Source of the DNA: Planctomycetota bacterium
GTDB lineage: Bacteria > Planctomycetota > B15-G4
DNA: 64,000 nucleotides
Reading direction: 5' to 3'
NCBI GenBank assembly: GCA_021604805.1
Contig: BQJR01000001.1
Coordinates: forward strand, 248,001 to 312,000
This document shows positions 1-15,051 of the stretch, in pieces (the stretch's first letter is position 1; each line of letters begins with the position of its first letter). The notes beneath the pieces were generated by a model that saw only the letters and a program-made list of their open reading frames with translations, searched no databases and was not told the origin of the DNA. The position numbers and the translations under genes were made by a program.

Positions 1-926
1 GACGAGGCCCCAGTCGCGCGCACCGAAGAGCGCGAAGTGCGTGAACTCGCCCGTCTTCCGCCGCCGGTACGTGATCATCTGATACGTGCTGATCGTGACG
101 GGCGCGATGGTCTTGCTGTCGCCGGTGTACTCGCCCACGTCCTCGGGGCGCAGGTCGGTCTTGTCGAGCAGCTCGTTGCGCCACTGACGCACGGCGATGG
201 TGTTCGTGGTGAGGATCAGGCACTGGGTCTGCAGCTGGTGCAGGCAGGCCATGCCCACGATGGTTTTGCCGGCGCCGCAGGGCAACACGACCACGCCGCT
301 GCCGCCGCGCTCGGTGCCGCCTGCGTAGAAGATCTCACCAGCCTCGAGCTGGTACGGGCGCAAGGCGAAGGGCGCGCCGTTGCCGAGCATCTCGCTGCGG
401 AAGTCGAAGCGCATCTCGGCGCCGGCCGTGTAACCGGCGAGGTCTTCCACCGGGTAGCCGATGCGGATCAGCGCCTGCTTGACCTCGCCGCGCAGCTCTT
501 CGAGCACGATCAGCTCGGTGGGTTTCTTCTCCGGCTTCTCGAAGTACTGCTTGAGGTCGCTGGTCTTGGCGATGCGTTCGAGCAGGCCGTCTTCGGAGGA
601 GCGCAGCAGCAGCTTGCCGTCGTCGCGCTCGAGCCGCAGCAGACCGAAGCGCCGGATGTTCTCTTCGATCTCGCGGCGCACGTTGGGCGGTACCGGGTAG
701 CGCGACTGCTCGTCGAGGAACTTCAGGATGCGCTCGGCTGTGAGGCCCGCGGCGGCGGCGTTCCAGATCGAGAGCGGCGTGAGTCGGTAGGTGTGCACGT
801 GCTCCGGGCTCTTCTCGAGCTCGGCGAAGAGCGGCAGCACGTCGCGCGCTTCGGTGTAGCCCTCGGCGTGCACCTCGGCGAGGATCGTGCGGTCGCCCTG
901 CACGGTGAGCGGGCGTTGCGACGTGC

Positions 927-930
<4 letters not shown>
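1..930 (-). CDS. XPB/ERCC3-family DNA repair helicase (3' end cut by window edge)
   Basis: Superfamily 2 DNA helicase of the XPB type, an ATP-driven DNA-opening motor in repair or transcription. Only the first 310 codons are present; the gene runs off the left edge. Residues 1-130 match the XPB N-terminal domain (PLTVQGDRTILAEV; APEHVHTYR-like segment SPEHVHTYRLTPL). The helicase core begins near residue 190 (LRPYQLEA), with Walker A LPCGAGKT at 216-223 and the XPB-typical segment STYQMITYRRRKTGEF at 281-296; the DEVH box would follow just outside the window. The GTG start overlaps the uvrA stop as GTGA (927-930), so translation is probably coupled to uvrA. Bacterial XPB is patchily distributed, and partners such as a Bax1-type nuclease would lie outside the window. 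Confidence 0.93.
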
Positions 931-6853
<5,923 letters not shown>

Positions 6854-6857
<4 letters not shown>

Positions 6858-7678
6858 GCGAGGCCTCCGCCGGGCACTTGGTCGATGGGCGCGCCGGCCA
6901 GCACCGCGCGCATGCCGGCGTGCAGCGCGGGGCAGCTCGCGACGATGCGCCCGCTGTGCAGCCAGGTTTCGCCCGCTTGCCAGTCGCTGACCACGCCGCC
7001 GGCTTCACGCACCAGCAGCGCGCCCGCTGCCACGTCGAAGGGTTGCAGTTCGGCTTCCCAGTACCCGTCGAGACGACCGGCGGCGAGGTAGGCCAGGTCG
7101 AGTGCGGCGGAACCGGCGCGTCGCATGCCGCGCACACCGAGCACGAAGTCTGCGAAGTGCGCGACGTTGTTGTCGGCCAGCTCGTGGCGCTTGTAAGCGA
7201 AGCCCGTGGCGAGCAGCGACTCCACGAAGCGGGTCTTGGACGAGACCGCGATCGGCGCGCCGTTGAGCGTGGCGCCGAGGCCGCGCGCGGCGCAGAACGT
7301 TTCGCGCAGACGTGGTGCGTGCACCACGCCGACCAGCGGTTCGGGCCCGTCGTAGAGCGCGATCGAGACCGCGAAAAACGGGTGCGCCTGGCTGAAGTTC
7401 ACGGTGCCGTCGAGTGGGTCCACGAACCAGGTGAGCCCGTCGACACCGCCTTCGCGCGTTTCCTCCTCGGCGAAGATCGCCATCTCGGGGGAGCGCGCGC
7501 GCAGGCGTTCCACGATCAAGCGCTCGGAGGCGAGGTCGGCGGCGGTCACGGGATCGCGCACACCTTTGAGTTGCGGGGCGTCGCCGGGCGAGACGCGATC
7601 GTGCGTGAGGATCACGTCGCCCGCCGCGCGGGCCGTCTCCTCGGCGAAGGCGAGGAGTTCGCGGAGGTCGAGGCTCAC
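6854..7678 (-). CDS. Inositol monophosphatase-family phosphatase
   Basis: Mg-dependent phosphomonoesterase of the IMPase/FBPase fold, 274 residues. Metal-ligand motifs are intact: the AEEE segment at 70-73, WFVDPLDGT at 84-92 and FDVAAG at 214-219, where most members have WDVAAG. The family covers inositol-1-phosphatase, histidinol-phosphatase (HisN) and PAP phosphatase (CysQ), and the sequence alone does not settle the substrate. The start is GTG at 7678, 4 bp after the dacB stop, and the stop overlaps uvrA. It is the second gene of the dacB-phosphatase-uvrA-XPB operon. Nothing in the operon points to histidine or sulfur metabolism. Confidence 0.9.
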
Positions 7679-7682
7679 GACA

Positions 7683-9158
7683 TCACCAGTTGTCGTAGAG
7701 CGCGCGGCACAGGTCGTCCTGCACCGCCTTCATGGCCTTGTTCTGACCCGGCCTGAGACCGTTGATCAGCACCGAGAAGGCCAGCACGCGACCGGTGGCT
7801 GTGTGCACGAAGCCGGACAGCGCCGAGGCCCCGGTGATCCAACCGGTCTTGGCGCGCACCGCGCCGCGGTACGGCGCTTCGGAGAGGCGTTGCTCGAGCG
7901 AGCCGTCCACACCCGACACGGGCAGGCTGCGCAGGAACATGCCGCGCTCGGCTTCGTTCGTAAGTTGCATGGCGACCAAGGTGTCGACCATCACGCGCGT
8001 GGTGATGCGGTTCTTCGCCGAGAGGCCGGACCCGTCGCGCAGCACGATGCCGTCGGTGGAGGTGCCCACGCGGTCGCGCAGGAAGCTGAGCATGGCGCGC
8101 TCCCCACCGGCGAAGCTGCCGCGGTCGCCGCGCTCGGCGCCGAGCACCTTGAACAGGTGGTCGGCCATCGAGTTGTCGCTCTGTTTGTTGGCCAGCGTGA
8201 CGGGCCACTCGAGCGAGGCAAGGTGTTCGGCGAGCACCTCGGCGCCGGGATGCAGCGAGGCCGCGCCCGACTCGCGTTGCACGCCGCCTTCCACGGGGAT
8301 GTCCGCTTGGCGCAGCGCGGCGCTCAGGCAGCGACCGAAGAAGAGCGGCGGGTCCACCACCGGCACGCGGAAAGGGAAGCGTTCGCCACGACTGATGCGC
8401 CCGCGGACGGTCACGCGCGAACCGGCGTCGGGGCGCAAGGCACCCACCGAGAGCACGTTGGGTCGCGGCGCGAAGTCGACTTCGTTGCGCAACTGGTAGC
8501 CGTCGACGAGGGTCTCGATGCGCAGCGCGGGCGAGGTGCTGCCGCGGTTGCCGTCCACCAGCAAGTCGAGGCAGTTGGCGTGGATCGAGAGCGCGGAGAT
8601 CGGCGCGGCGTAGTCGTTCGTGAGGTCGCTGGGTTCCCAGTCGGGGTGCAGCACTTCGCGATCGAGGTAGGCCTCGTCGAGCAGCAGCGCGCCGTCGACA
8701 CGCCTGAGGCCGGCGCGCTGGGCGAGCCTGGCGAGGTGCACGGCGGGGTCGGGCAGACCGACGGCGTCGAACACGTCGCGCCGCATGCTCGGGTCGCCGC
8801 TGCCCCAGAGCACGAGGTCGCCGTGCAGGATGCCGTCGGCGTCGAGCGGGGCCGTGCCGAGCAGGCGCGTGGTGAAGCGCCAGTCGGCGCCCAGCTCGGC
8901 GATCGCGCCCGCGGTCGTGAGCAGCTTGAGATTGCTGGCCGGGACCATCGGGCGATCGATGTTGCGACCGAAGAGGCGCTCGCCGGTCTCGGCGTCGGCC
9001 ACCGCCACGGCCACGGTCAGCCCACGCAGCGACGGCCTGGCGAGCACGCCCTCGATCCCCTGCGGGCGCAGGCTGGCGCACATCGTCAGCGCCGCGACGA
9101 GGCAGAGCAGGGCGCCCGGTCGGGGAGCGCGAGAGGCCGTGGGACTCAGCGGAGCCAT
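7683..9158 (-). CDS. dacB: D-alanyl-D-alanine carboxypeptidase/endopeptidase PBP4 (peptidase S13)
   Basis: Low-molecular-mass penicillin-binding protein that trims or cleaves peptidoglycan cross-links in the periplasm. At 491 residues it is normal for PBP4. The N-terminus has a short hydrophobic segment (about 15-30) consistent with a signal peptide. The three penicilloyl-serine transferase motifs are present: SNLK at 75-78 with the nucleophilic Ser75, SDN at 327-329 and KTG at 437-439. The insert between the first two motifs is large, as in class C PBPs. It is the first gene of a minus-strand operon and is divergent from the alkaline phosphatase across 197 bp. Its presence suggests a peptidoglycan wall, which matters for a suspected planctomycete. 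Confidence 0.94.
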   Translation of the reverse strand: MAPLSPTASRAPRPGALLCLVAALTMCASLRPQGIEGVLARPSLRGLTVAVAVADAETGERLFGRNIDRPMVPASNLKLLTTAGAIAELGADWRFTTRLLGTAPLDADGILHGDLVLWGSGDPSMRRDVFDAVGLPDPAVHLARLAQRAGLRRVDGALLLDEAYLDREVLHPDWEPSDLTNDYAAPISALSIHANCLDLLVDGNRGSTSPALRIETLVDGYQLRNEVDFAPRPNVLSVGALRPDAGSRVTVRGRISRGERFPFRVPVVDPPLFFGRCLSAALRQADIPVEGGVQRESGAASLHPGAEVLAEHLASLEWPVTLANKQSDNSMADHLFKVLGAERGDRGSFAGGERAMLSFLRDRVGTSTDGIVLRDGSGLSAKNRITTRVMVDTLVAMQLTNEAERGMFLRSLPVSGVDGSLEQRLSEAPYRGAVRAKTGWITGASALSGFVHTATGRVLAFSVLINGLRPGQNKAMKAVQDDLCRALYDNW

Positions 9159-9355
9159 CGCGCCATCTTCAGGGTCTGGACGCCGACTTCAAGGCCGCGA
9201 CAGGTCCGTCCAGTCCGTGGGTCGACGGCGCGGCCATCGCGCGCCATGCTGGGCAGCCTCCTACGGGCAGTGTTCCCTCCCGACCCCAGCTCCCCGCGGG
9301 GACTCGGGTCGAGCTTCCTGCCCGGCGCCCTCGTCACCCCCCGGCTCGCTTCGCC

Positions 9356-10876
9356 ATGCTCGCACGCTCGCTGCACCCCGCTCCGAAGTCCCCCCGCTTC
9401 TCGATCCCAGGCCGGCTGGGTCTGACGGCCTGGCTCGCCTGCGCGCTGCCCTGCGGCTCGTTCGCCCAGGAAGCCACGCGCCCCGAAGCGCGCAACGCGA
9501 TCTTCTTCGTGGGTGACGGCATGGGCATCTCCACGGTCACCGCCGCACGCGTGTTCTCCGTGGGTGTCGATGGGCAGCTCGCGCTCGACACGATGCCCTT
9601 CCACGCGCTCTCGCGGACCGCCAGCAGCGATTCCATCACCGCCGACAGCGCCGCCACGATGAGCGCCATGATCACCGGCGTGAGCACCAACAACGGTGTG
9701 ATCTCGATGGGCGCCGAGAGCGAACCGGCTGACTTCAACATGGATGGCGACGGCCCCCCCGCCACCACACTCTTCGAACTCGCCAAGGCCGCGGGCAAGC
9801 GCATCGGCGTGGTGACGACCACCCGCGTGACGCACGCCACGCCCGCCGCCTGCTACGCGCACGGCAATCACCGCGACGCCGAGAACGACTTCGCGCTGCA
9901 GGCGCTCCCTACGGACGCGTCCTACAACCCTGCGTTGCTGGGCGGCCTCGACCTGCTCGCCGGTGGCGGGCGACGTCAGTTCCTCGACGCGTCGATGACC
10001 GATGAAGAAGGCGAGGCCGGTCGCCGCAGCGACGGCCGCGATCTGCGCGCCGAGTTCCAAGCCGCGAACTACGAGTACGTGTGGAACGCGGAGCAGTGGT
10101 CGGCGCTCGGCGTGGAGCAGCTGCCCGTGCTCGCGCTGTTCAACAGCTCGCACATGGAGTACGAGCACGATCGCGCGCTCGACCTGGGCGGCGAACCGAG
10201 CCTGGTGGAGCTCACGCTCAAGGCGGTCGAGTTGCTCGAAGCCTCGGCCGACGACAACGGTTGGTTGCTGCTGGTGGAGGCCGGGCGTATCGATCACGCG
10301 CATCACGGTGGCAACGCCTTCCGCGCCTTGCGTGAAACCGAACAACTCGACCGCGCCGTGGAAGCCGCGAGCGCCGCGGTGAACCTGGAAGAGACCTTGG
10401 TGCTCGTGACCGCCGACCACAGTCATGGGTTCGTGCTCGCGGGCTACCCGTTGCGTCCGCTCGAAGAGCTGCCCTACAAGCCGCGAGACTGGGACGAGGG
10501 CTTCGCCACGGGGAGCGCGCGCGATCGCCTGCTCGACGTGGCCTACCACCTCAACGCGCGCACGGGCGAAGTGCGCGCGGCCCGCGACGCCAACGGCGTG
10601 CCCTACACCGCGCTGCTCTACGCGAGCGGCCCGGGGTCGCGCACGGCGGCGCGCGTGGATCCCCGCGAGGACAAAGCCAACGGTTGGTTCGGCGCCGAGC
10701 CGACCGGGCCGCGCGACCCGAACTATCGCCAAGAAGCGCACGTGCCGCTCTCCTCGGAGACGCACGGCGGCGAAGACGTCTCGCTCTACGGCGTGGGGGC
10801 GGGCTCACATCGCGTGCGCGGCACGCTCTCGAACACCGAGATCTTCCAGGTGATGCGGCGTGCGCTCGGACTCTGA
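9356..10876 (+). CDS. Secreted alkaline phosphatase (PhoA family)
   Basis: Exported phosphomonoesterase that releases phosphate from organic esters, 506 residues. A basic N-terminus and hydrophobic core end at SFAQ (about residue 38), consistent with a signal peptide. Catalytic features: FFVGDGMG at 50-57 (metal ligand Asp54), the phospho-serine motif DSA with Ser98, the phosphate-binding arginine at about 157, EAGRIDHAHHGG at 308-319 and the metal-binding ADHSH around 353-357. The last 17 bp overlap the next gene, so the two are probably co-translated. I see no Pho-box-like direct repeats in the 197-bp divergent region upstream. Confidence 0.95.
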   Translation: MLARSLHPAPKSPRFSIPGRLGLTAWLACALPCGSFAQEATRPEARNAIFFVGDGMGISTVTAARVFSVGVDGQLALDTMPFHALSRTASSDSITADSAATMSAMITGVSTNNGVISMGAESEPADFNMDGDGPPATTLFELAKAAGKRIGVVTTTRVTHATPAACYAHGNHRDAENDFALQALPTDASYNPALLGGLDLLAGGGRRQFLDASMTDEEGEAGRRSDGRDLRAEFQAANYEYVWNAEQWSALGVEQLPVLALFNSSHMEYEHDRALDLGGEPSLVELTLKAVELLEASADDNGWLLLVEAGRIDHAHHGGNAFRALRETEQLDRAVEAASAAVNLEETLVLVTADHSHGFVLAGYPLRPLEELPYKPRDWDEGFATGSARDRLLDVAYHLNARTGEVRAARDANGVPYTALLYASGPGSRTAARVDPREDKANGWFGAEPTGPRDPNYRQEAHVPLSSETHGGEDVSLYGVGAGSHRVRGTLSNTEIFQVMRRALGL

Positions 10877-11666
10877 GTCGCAGCCCGAAGGCCCGCCCCG
10901 ACGTGGCGCGGCGGCGGTCGTGCTCACCGTGGTGATCACGGTCGTGATCTGGCGCGCGCTCGAGGTCCCCGGCGACGCCGCCTCGGCCTTACAGCGCACC
11001 GACGGGCTCACGGCCTTGGAGACGCTCGAGCCGCGCGCCACGCCGCGCTTGAGCGAGACGCAGGCGTTCAGCTCGCCGGCGTGGCCCGGCGCGGCGAGTC
11101 GTCCCTCGCTGAGCGCCACTTACCTGCGCAGCGTTCGAGGCGCCGTCGACGAGGTGTTCGTGTTGCACCGCGACGCCGCGCGCGTGAGTTGGCAGTCTCC
11201 CGACAGCGGTCGGCGTGTCGACTTCGAGCAACATGGGCTCGACCCGCGGCGCGTGCTGAGCCAGTTGAGTGTGCGCGACGAAGGCGTCGTGCTCGACCTC
11301 GCCCTCGGCGACGCAGCCAGCGACCCCAGCGCCGCCAGTTGGGCCGACTGCTCGCTGGGCGGCTTCACGGTTCAGGAGCTGACGGCCCTGCGCCCCACCG
11401 AGGCCACGCGCGAAGCCTTCGGCGTGGAGTTCCGCGAGCTGCGCGCCGTGGGAGAACACGAAGCCCTGCGTGAAGTCTGGTGGAACGCGGAGCTCGAGGT
11501 CGCGCTCGAGTGGCGGCGCGTGGACGCGTCGGGTGAGGTGCGTCAGGTGTTGCAAGACCTGCAGCGCCCCGCGCGCGCGGGCGAGCTGCGCGATCCCGTC
11601 GAGCGACATCCGGAGTGGCGACGGCTCGATTTCGCCGACTGGCTCGACGAGGTCAGCGAGGGCTGA
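10860..11666 (+). CDS. Membrane-anchored protein of unknown function
   Basis: I do not recognise the family. The product has 268 residues, with a charged N-terminus, one transmembrane helix at about residues 18-35 and an acidic, Arg-rich soluble domain that would face the periplasm. The GTG start at 10860 lies inside the end of the phosphatase gene (17-bp overlap), and an in-frame ATG is not available nearby, which favours this start and translational coupling. The stop overlaps the end of the convergent metallo-hydrolase by 14 bp. There are no cysteine motifs or repeats. It may assist or accompany the secreted phosphatase, but that rests on position only. Confidence 0.7.
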   Translation: MRSDSESQPEGPPRRGAAAVVLTVVITVVIWRALEVPGDAASALQRTDGLTALETLEPRATPRLSETQAFSSPAWPGAASRPSLSATYLRSVRGAVDEVFVLHRDAARVSWQSPDSGRRVDFEQHGLDPRRVLSQLSVRDEGVVLDLALGDAASDPSAASWADCSLGGFTVQELTALRPTEATREAFGVEFRELRAVGEHEALREVWWNAELEVALEWRRVDASGEVRQVLQDLQRPARAGELRDPVERHPEWRRLDFADWLDEVSEG

Positions 11667-12471
11667 GTGGCGCGGCGAAGTCGCGGGGCAGGGGCGCGCG
11701 CAAGCTGATCTGCTGACCGTCGGCGGCGAGCGCCCACGCCGCGCTGAACGTGTCGCTCACGGCGGCGGCCACGTCTTCGCGGTCGGTCTCGGGATAGAAG
11801 TGCGTGAGCAGCAGCGCGCGTGCGGCGCAGTCGCGGGCCAGACGCGCGGCGCGTCGCGGCGTGAGGTGGCGTCCGAAGGGGCGCGCTTCGGGCACGGCGC
11901 CTTCGAGCACGAAGAGATCCGCGTGCGCGCCCAAGTCGGCGAGCTGCGCGCCCTCGATCGCGTCGCCGGAGAACGCCAGCTCGAAACCATCGGGGAGTGT
12001 GAGACGCCAACCCAGCGAGCTGCTGTGGTGCTCCACGTCGAAGGCTCGCGCGCGCGTGGAGCCGAATTCGAAACTCGCGCCGGGCCCCGCAACGTGGACT
12101 CGATGGCCTTCTCCGGGCGAGGCCAACCAGCCGCGCCACGCGTTGCGCAGTCGGCTCATCAGCAGCGCGACCTCGGGGTGCCCCACCACGCGCAAGCTCG
12201 GCACACGCTGCGGGACCGACGGGCTGCGCAACGCGAACAAGAGGTGCACGAGGTCGGCGCAGTGGTCGGGATGCACGTGCGTGAGCAGCACGCCGCTGAT
12301 GCGTTCGAGCGGGTAGCCGGCCGACGCCGCGCGTTGCAGCGCACCCGGCCCCAGGTCGACGAGCAGCACGTCCCCCGCGCCGTCGTCGACGAGGTAACAG
12401 GAGGTGCCCCGCTCGGCGCGCGGCACCGCGCTGCCCGAGCCGAGCACGATCAGGCGCGCGGGGCTCGCCAT
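11653..12471 (-). CDS. Metallo-beta-lactamase-fold hydrolase (RNase Z/ElaC-like)
   Basis: A 272-residue MBL-fold protein. It starts MASPARLIVLGSGSAVP, the typical beginning of the RNase Z/ElaC and PqqB-like branch, and has the metal motif HVHPDH at 65-70. Further ligand candidates are EHHSSSLG, the FSGDAIEG segment and LLTHFYP near the C-terminus. It could be a tRNA 3'-processing RNase Z or a phosphodiesterase; the RNase Z exosite is not obvious, so I leave the substrate open. The ATG at 12471 is preferred over upstream in-frame codons because homologous sequence begins there. It overlaps the end of galE by 22 bp. Confidence 0.85.
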   Translation of the reverse strand: MASPARLIVLGSGSAVPRAERGTSCYLVDDGAGDVLLVDLGPGALQRAASAGYPLERISGVLLTHVHPDHCADLVHLLFALRSPSVPQRVPSLRVVGHPEVALLMSRLRNAWRGWLASPGEGHRVHVAGPGASFEFGSTRARAFDVEHHSSSLGWRLTLPDGFELAFSGDAIEGAQLADLGAHADLFVLEGAVPEARPFGRHLTPRRAARLARDCAARALLLTHFYPETDREDVAAAVSDTFSAAWALAADGQQISLRAPLPRDFAAPLSPR

Positions 12472-13397
12472 GCATGCTCCACGAGCGTGTCGAGGTCGGT
12501 GTGGCGCGGCGTCCAGCCGAGTTGCTCGCGCGCGCGGTCGGCGGCGGCCCACAACTCGGGTGGGTCTCCGGGACGTCGCGGGCCGATCTTGACCGGCACC
12601 GCGCGCCCGGTGACGCGCTCCACGCTGGCGATCACTTGGCGCACGGACTGCGGCGCGCCGTAGCCGAGGTTGGCCGTGAGGCTCGCGCCGCCGTCGAGCA
12701 GGTGTTGCACGCCGAGCACGTGGGCGTCGGCGAGGTCTTCCACGTGCACGTAGTCACGCAGGCAGGTGCCGTCGGGCGTGGGGTAGTCGTCGCCGTTGAG
12801 TGTGAGCGGCGCGCCTGTTTCGGCGGCGCGCAGCGCGAGTGGCAGCAGATGCGTCTCGGGGTCGTGGCGCTCGCCGAGCACACCGTCGGCGCTGGCGCCC
12901 GCGGCGTTGAAGTAGCGGAAGACCACCGCCCGCAGGTCGGACGCGGCGATCTCGTCCTCCATGGCAGCTTTGGTTTCGCCGTACACGTTCACCGGCGCGC
13001 GCGGCGTGGACTCCACGATGGGCACGGCGGGCGGCAAGCCATAGACCGCGCAGGTGCTCGAGAACACGAGCTTGTCCACGCCCGCGGATTGCATCGCGCG
13101 GATCAGGCTGCGCGTGCCGTCGCGATTGATGCGCCAGTAGAGCTCGGGGCGCTCCATCGACTCACCCACGTAGCAGCGCGCGGCGAAGTGCAGGACGGCT
13201 TGCACCTGGTGTTCGCGCAGCGTCTGCTCGAGGCGCTCGGTGTCCAGGATGTCGGCTTGCACGAGCGGCGCGCCCAGCACGGCGTCGGCGTGACCTTCGG
13301 AGAGGTCGTCGTAGACCACGACGCCGTGACCCGCGGCGCGCAAAGCGCGGACAGCGTGACTTCCGATGTATCCGGCACCACCGGTGACCAGCAGCAT
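12450..13397 (-). CDS. galE: UDP-glucose 4-epimerase
   Basis: Short-chain dehydrogenase/reductase-type epimerase that interconverts UDP-glucose and UDP-galactose using bound NAD, supplying galactose for surface polysaccharide or the Leloir pathway. At 315 residues it is slightly short for GalE. The Rossmann motif GGAGYIG is at 6-12, the catalytic serine region SST at 113-115, and the YxxxK pair is Tyr139/Lys143. The ATG at 13397 is chosen because the Rossmann strand follows directly and a GGAGAG ribosome site precedes it; the frame stays open further upstream but into the divergent purC region. A TAAGAT -10-like hexamer lies at 13442-13447. Confidence 0.94.
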   Translation of the reverse strand: MLLVTGGAGYIGSHAVRALRAAGHGVVVYDDLSEGHADAVLGAPLVQADILDTERLEQTLREHQVQAVLHFAARCYVGESMERPELYWRINRDGTRSLIRAMQSAGVDKLVFSSTCAVYGLPPAVPIVESTPRAPVNVYGETKAAMEDEIAASDLRAVVFRYFNAAGASADGVLGERHDPETHLLPLALRAAETGAPLTLNGDDYPTPDGTCLRDYVHVEDLADAHVLGVQHLLDGGASLTANLGYGAPQSVRQVIASVERVTGRAVPVKIGPRRPGDPPELWAAADRAREQLGWTPRHTDLDTLVEHAWRAPRA

Positions 13398-13597
13398 GAG
13401 GCTCTCCGTGGTGTCCTGGGCGGGTCGCGTGCGAGCGGCGCATCTTAGCGAGGCGTGCGGCTGCACCCAAGCTGTCGGCTGCCTCGCAGCCACCACCGCA
13501 GGTCCCGCGATCGAGTCCTGCCTCGAGTCTGATCGCGTGCTCACGCGAACGCGGGGTTCACTCGGGCTCGTGGTGAGCGTCGGCGCTGCTGGCTCGT

Positions 13598-13603
13598 TAT
13601 GAT
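13598..13603 (+). promoter_or_regulatory. Candidate -10 element for purC
   Basis: TATGAT matches the sigma-70 -10 consensus at 5 of 6 positions. It would place the transcript start near 13610, about 25 nt ahead of the GTG and upstream of the ribosome site. No good -35 hexamer is visible. Confidence 0.35.
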
Positions 13604-13634
13604 GCCCCGCACCACGTCCCCTGGGAGGAGCATC

Positions 13635-14543
13635 GTGTCCACCGAGACCGAGTCGACGCCGCCACTGGAGCAACACCTCGAGGGCCTGCACCGCCTGCAT
13701 CGAGGCAAAGTCCGCGACATCTTCGCGGTGGATCGCACCCAGATGTTGTTGGTCGCCACCGATCGCGTGAGCGCCTTCGACGTGGTGTTGCCGCAGCGCC
13801 TGGAAGGCAAGGGCAAGTGGCTCACCAGCCTGAGCGAGTTCTGGTTCGACCAGACCAGCGCGATCATCGACAACCACGTGCTCGAAACCGACGTGCACAA
13901 GATGCCCGACGCGATCAAGCAACACGCGGCGCTGCTCGAAGGCCGCTCGATGCTGGTGCGCAAGGCCACGCCGCTCAAGGCCGAGTTCATCGTGCGCGGC
14001 TACGTGGCCGGTTCCGGTTGGAAGGACTACCAGAAGACCGGCGCGATCTGCGGTCACCAGATGCCCGCCGGGTTGAAGGAGTGCGACAAGCTCCCCGAGC
14101 CGATCCTCACTCCGTCCACCAAAGCACCCGTGGGTGAGCACGACGAGAACATCAGCGTGGCGCAGCTCGCGCACCTGATCGGCCCCGGTCTCGCGAGCCA
14201 AGCGGGCGCCATCGCGTTGGCGCTCTTCGAACACGCGCAAGCGCACTGCGCGGCACGCGGCATCCTGCTCGCCGACACCAAGTTCGAGTTCGGCCTCATC
14301 GAAGACAAGCTCACGCTGATCGACGAAGTCTTCACGCCCGACAGCTCGCGCTACTGGAGCGCGGCAGACTACGAACCCGGCCGCAACCAGGACAGCTACG
14401 ACAAACAGATCATCCGCGACGCGCTCGAAGCCACCGACTGGAACAAGCAGGCGCCCGGCCCCGAGCTGTCCGCAGAGATCATGAGCAAGGCGCTCGCGCG
14501 CTACGAAGAGATCCATTCCCTGATTACCGGACAGCCTCGATGA
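13635..14543 (+). CDS. purC: Phosphoribosylaminoimidazole-succinocarboxamide synthase (SAICAR synthetase)
   Basis: Purine pathway enzyme that joins CAIR and aspartate with ATP, cytosolic, 302 residues from this start. Family signatures include LHRGKVRDIFAV, the nucleotide-site segment ATDRVSAFDVVLP, VRGYVAGSGWKDYQ and the C-terminal IDEVFTPDSSRYW. I chose GTG at 13635 because GGGAGGAG (13623-13630) sits at ideal spacing; the two ATG codons at 13599 and 13602 would overlap a likely -10 element and have no ribosome site. Its stop overlaps the purE start (ATGA, 14540-14543). Confidence 0.96.
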   Translation: MSTETESTPPLEQHLEGLHRLHRGKVRDIFAVDRTQMLLVATDRVSAFDVVLPQRLEGKGKWLTSLSEFWFDQTSAIIDNHVLETDVHKMPDAIKQHAALLEGRSMLVRKATPLKAEFIVRGYVAGSGWKDYQKTGAICGHQMPAGLKECDKLPEPILTPSTKAPVGEHDENISVAQLAHLIGPGLASQAGAIALALFEHAQAHCAARGILLADTKFEFGLIEDKLTLIDEVFTPDSSRYWSAADYEPGRNQDSYDKQIIRDALEATDWNKQAPGPELSAEIMSKALARYEEIHSLITGQPR

Positions 14544-15049
14544 CTGCACCTGATGTGATTTGGTTCCTCGGCAGCGACTCCGACCTCCCCCACGTGGAAG
14601 GCGGCTTCAAGCAGCTGCGCGACCTCGGCATCTCCTTCGAGGTGCGCATCTTGTCGGCCCACCGCACGCCCGATCAGGTCGGGCAGGTGGCGTCGGGTGC
14701 GCGCGAGGCGGGCACCAAGGTGCTGATCGGCGTGGCCGGCGGCGCGGCCCACCTCGCCGGCGTGCTCGCGTCGATGACGACCTTGCCCGTGATCGCCGTG
14801 CCGATCCCCACGGAATTCGCCGGAGGTCTCGACTCCTTGTTGTCGATGGTTCAGATGCCGAGCGGCATCCCCGTCGCCACGGTGGCGGCGAACAAGGCCG
14901 GCGGGAAGAACGCCGCGCTCTTGGCCGCGCGCATCATGAGTGTGAGCGACGGCGCGGTGGCGGCTCGTCTCGATGAGCACAAACAGGGCATGGCCGAAGC
15001 CGTGCTCGCCAAAGACAAGAAAGTCCGATCCAAGTACGCGAGCAACTAA
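14540..15049 (+). CDS. purE: Phosphoribosylaminoimidazole carboxylase catalytic subunit / N5-CAIR mutase
   Basis: PurE converts N5-CAIR, or AIR plus CO2, to CAIR, the substrate of PurC just upstream. It has 169 residues, normal length. Hallmarks are GSDSDLP near the N-terminus, SAHRTP (the mobile loop and catalytic His), AGGAAHLAG and MPSGIPVATV. No purK is visible in the window, so class I (needs PurK) and class II (direct AIR carboxylase) cannot be told apart by context. It is coupled to purC by a 4-bp overlap, and mtnA follows 2 bp later. Confidence 0.95.
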   Translation: MTAPDVIWFLGSDSDLPHVEGGFKQLRDLGISFEVRILSAHRTPDQVGQVASGAREAGTKVLIGVAGGAAHLAGVLASMTTLPVIAVPIPTEFAGGLDSLLSMVQMPSGIPVATVAANKAGGKNAALLAARIMSVSDGAVAARLDEHKQGMAEAVLAKDKKVRSKYASN

Positions 15050-15051
15050 GC

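Noticed and set aside
13398..14549. N-terminal extension of galE to 699 residues
   Set aside because: The extension runs antisense through purC and has no homology; the Rossmann motif begins right after the ATG at 13397.
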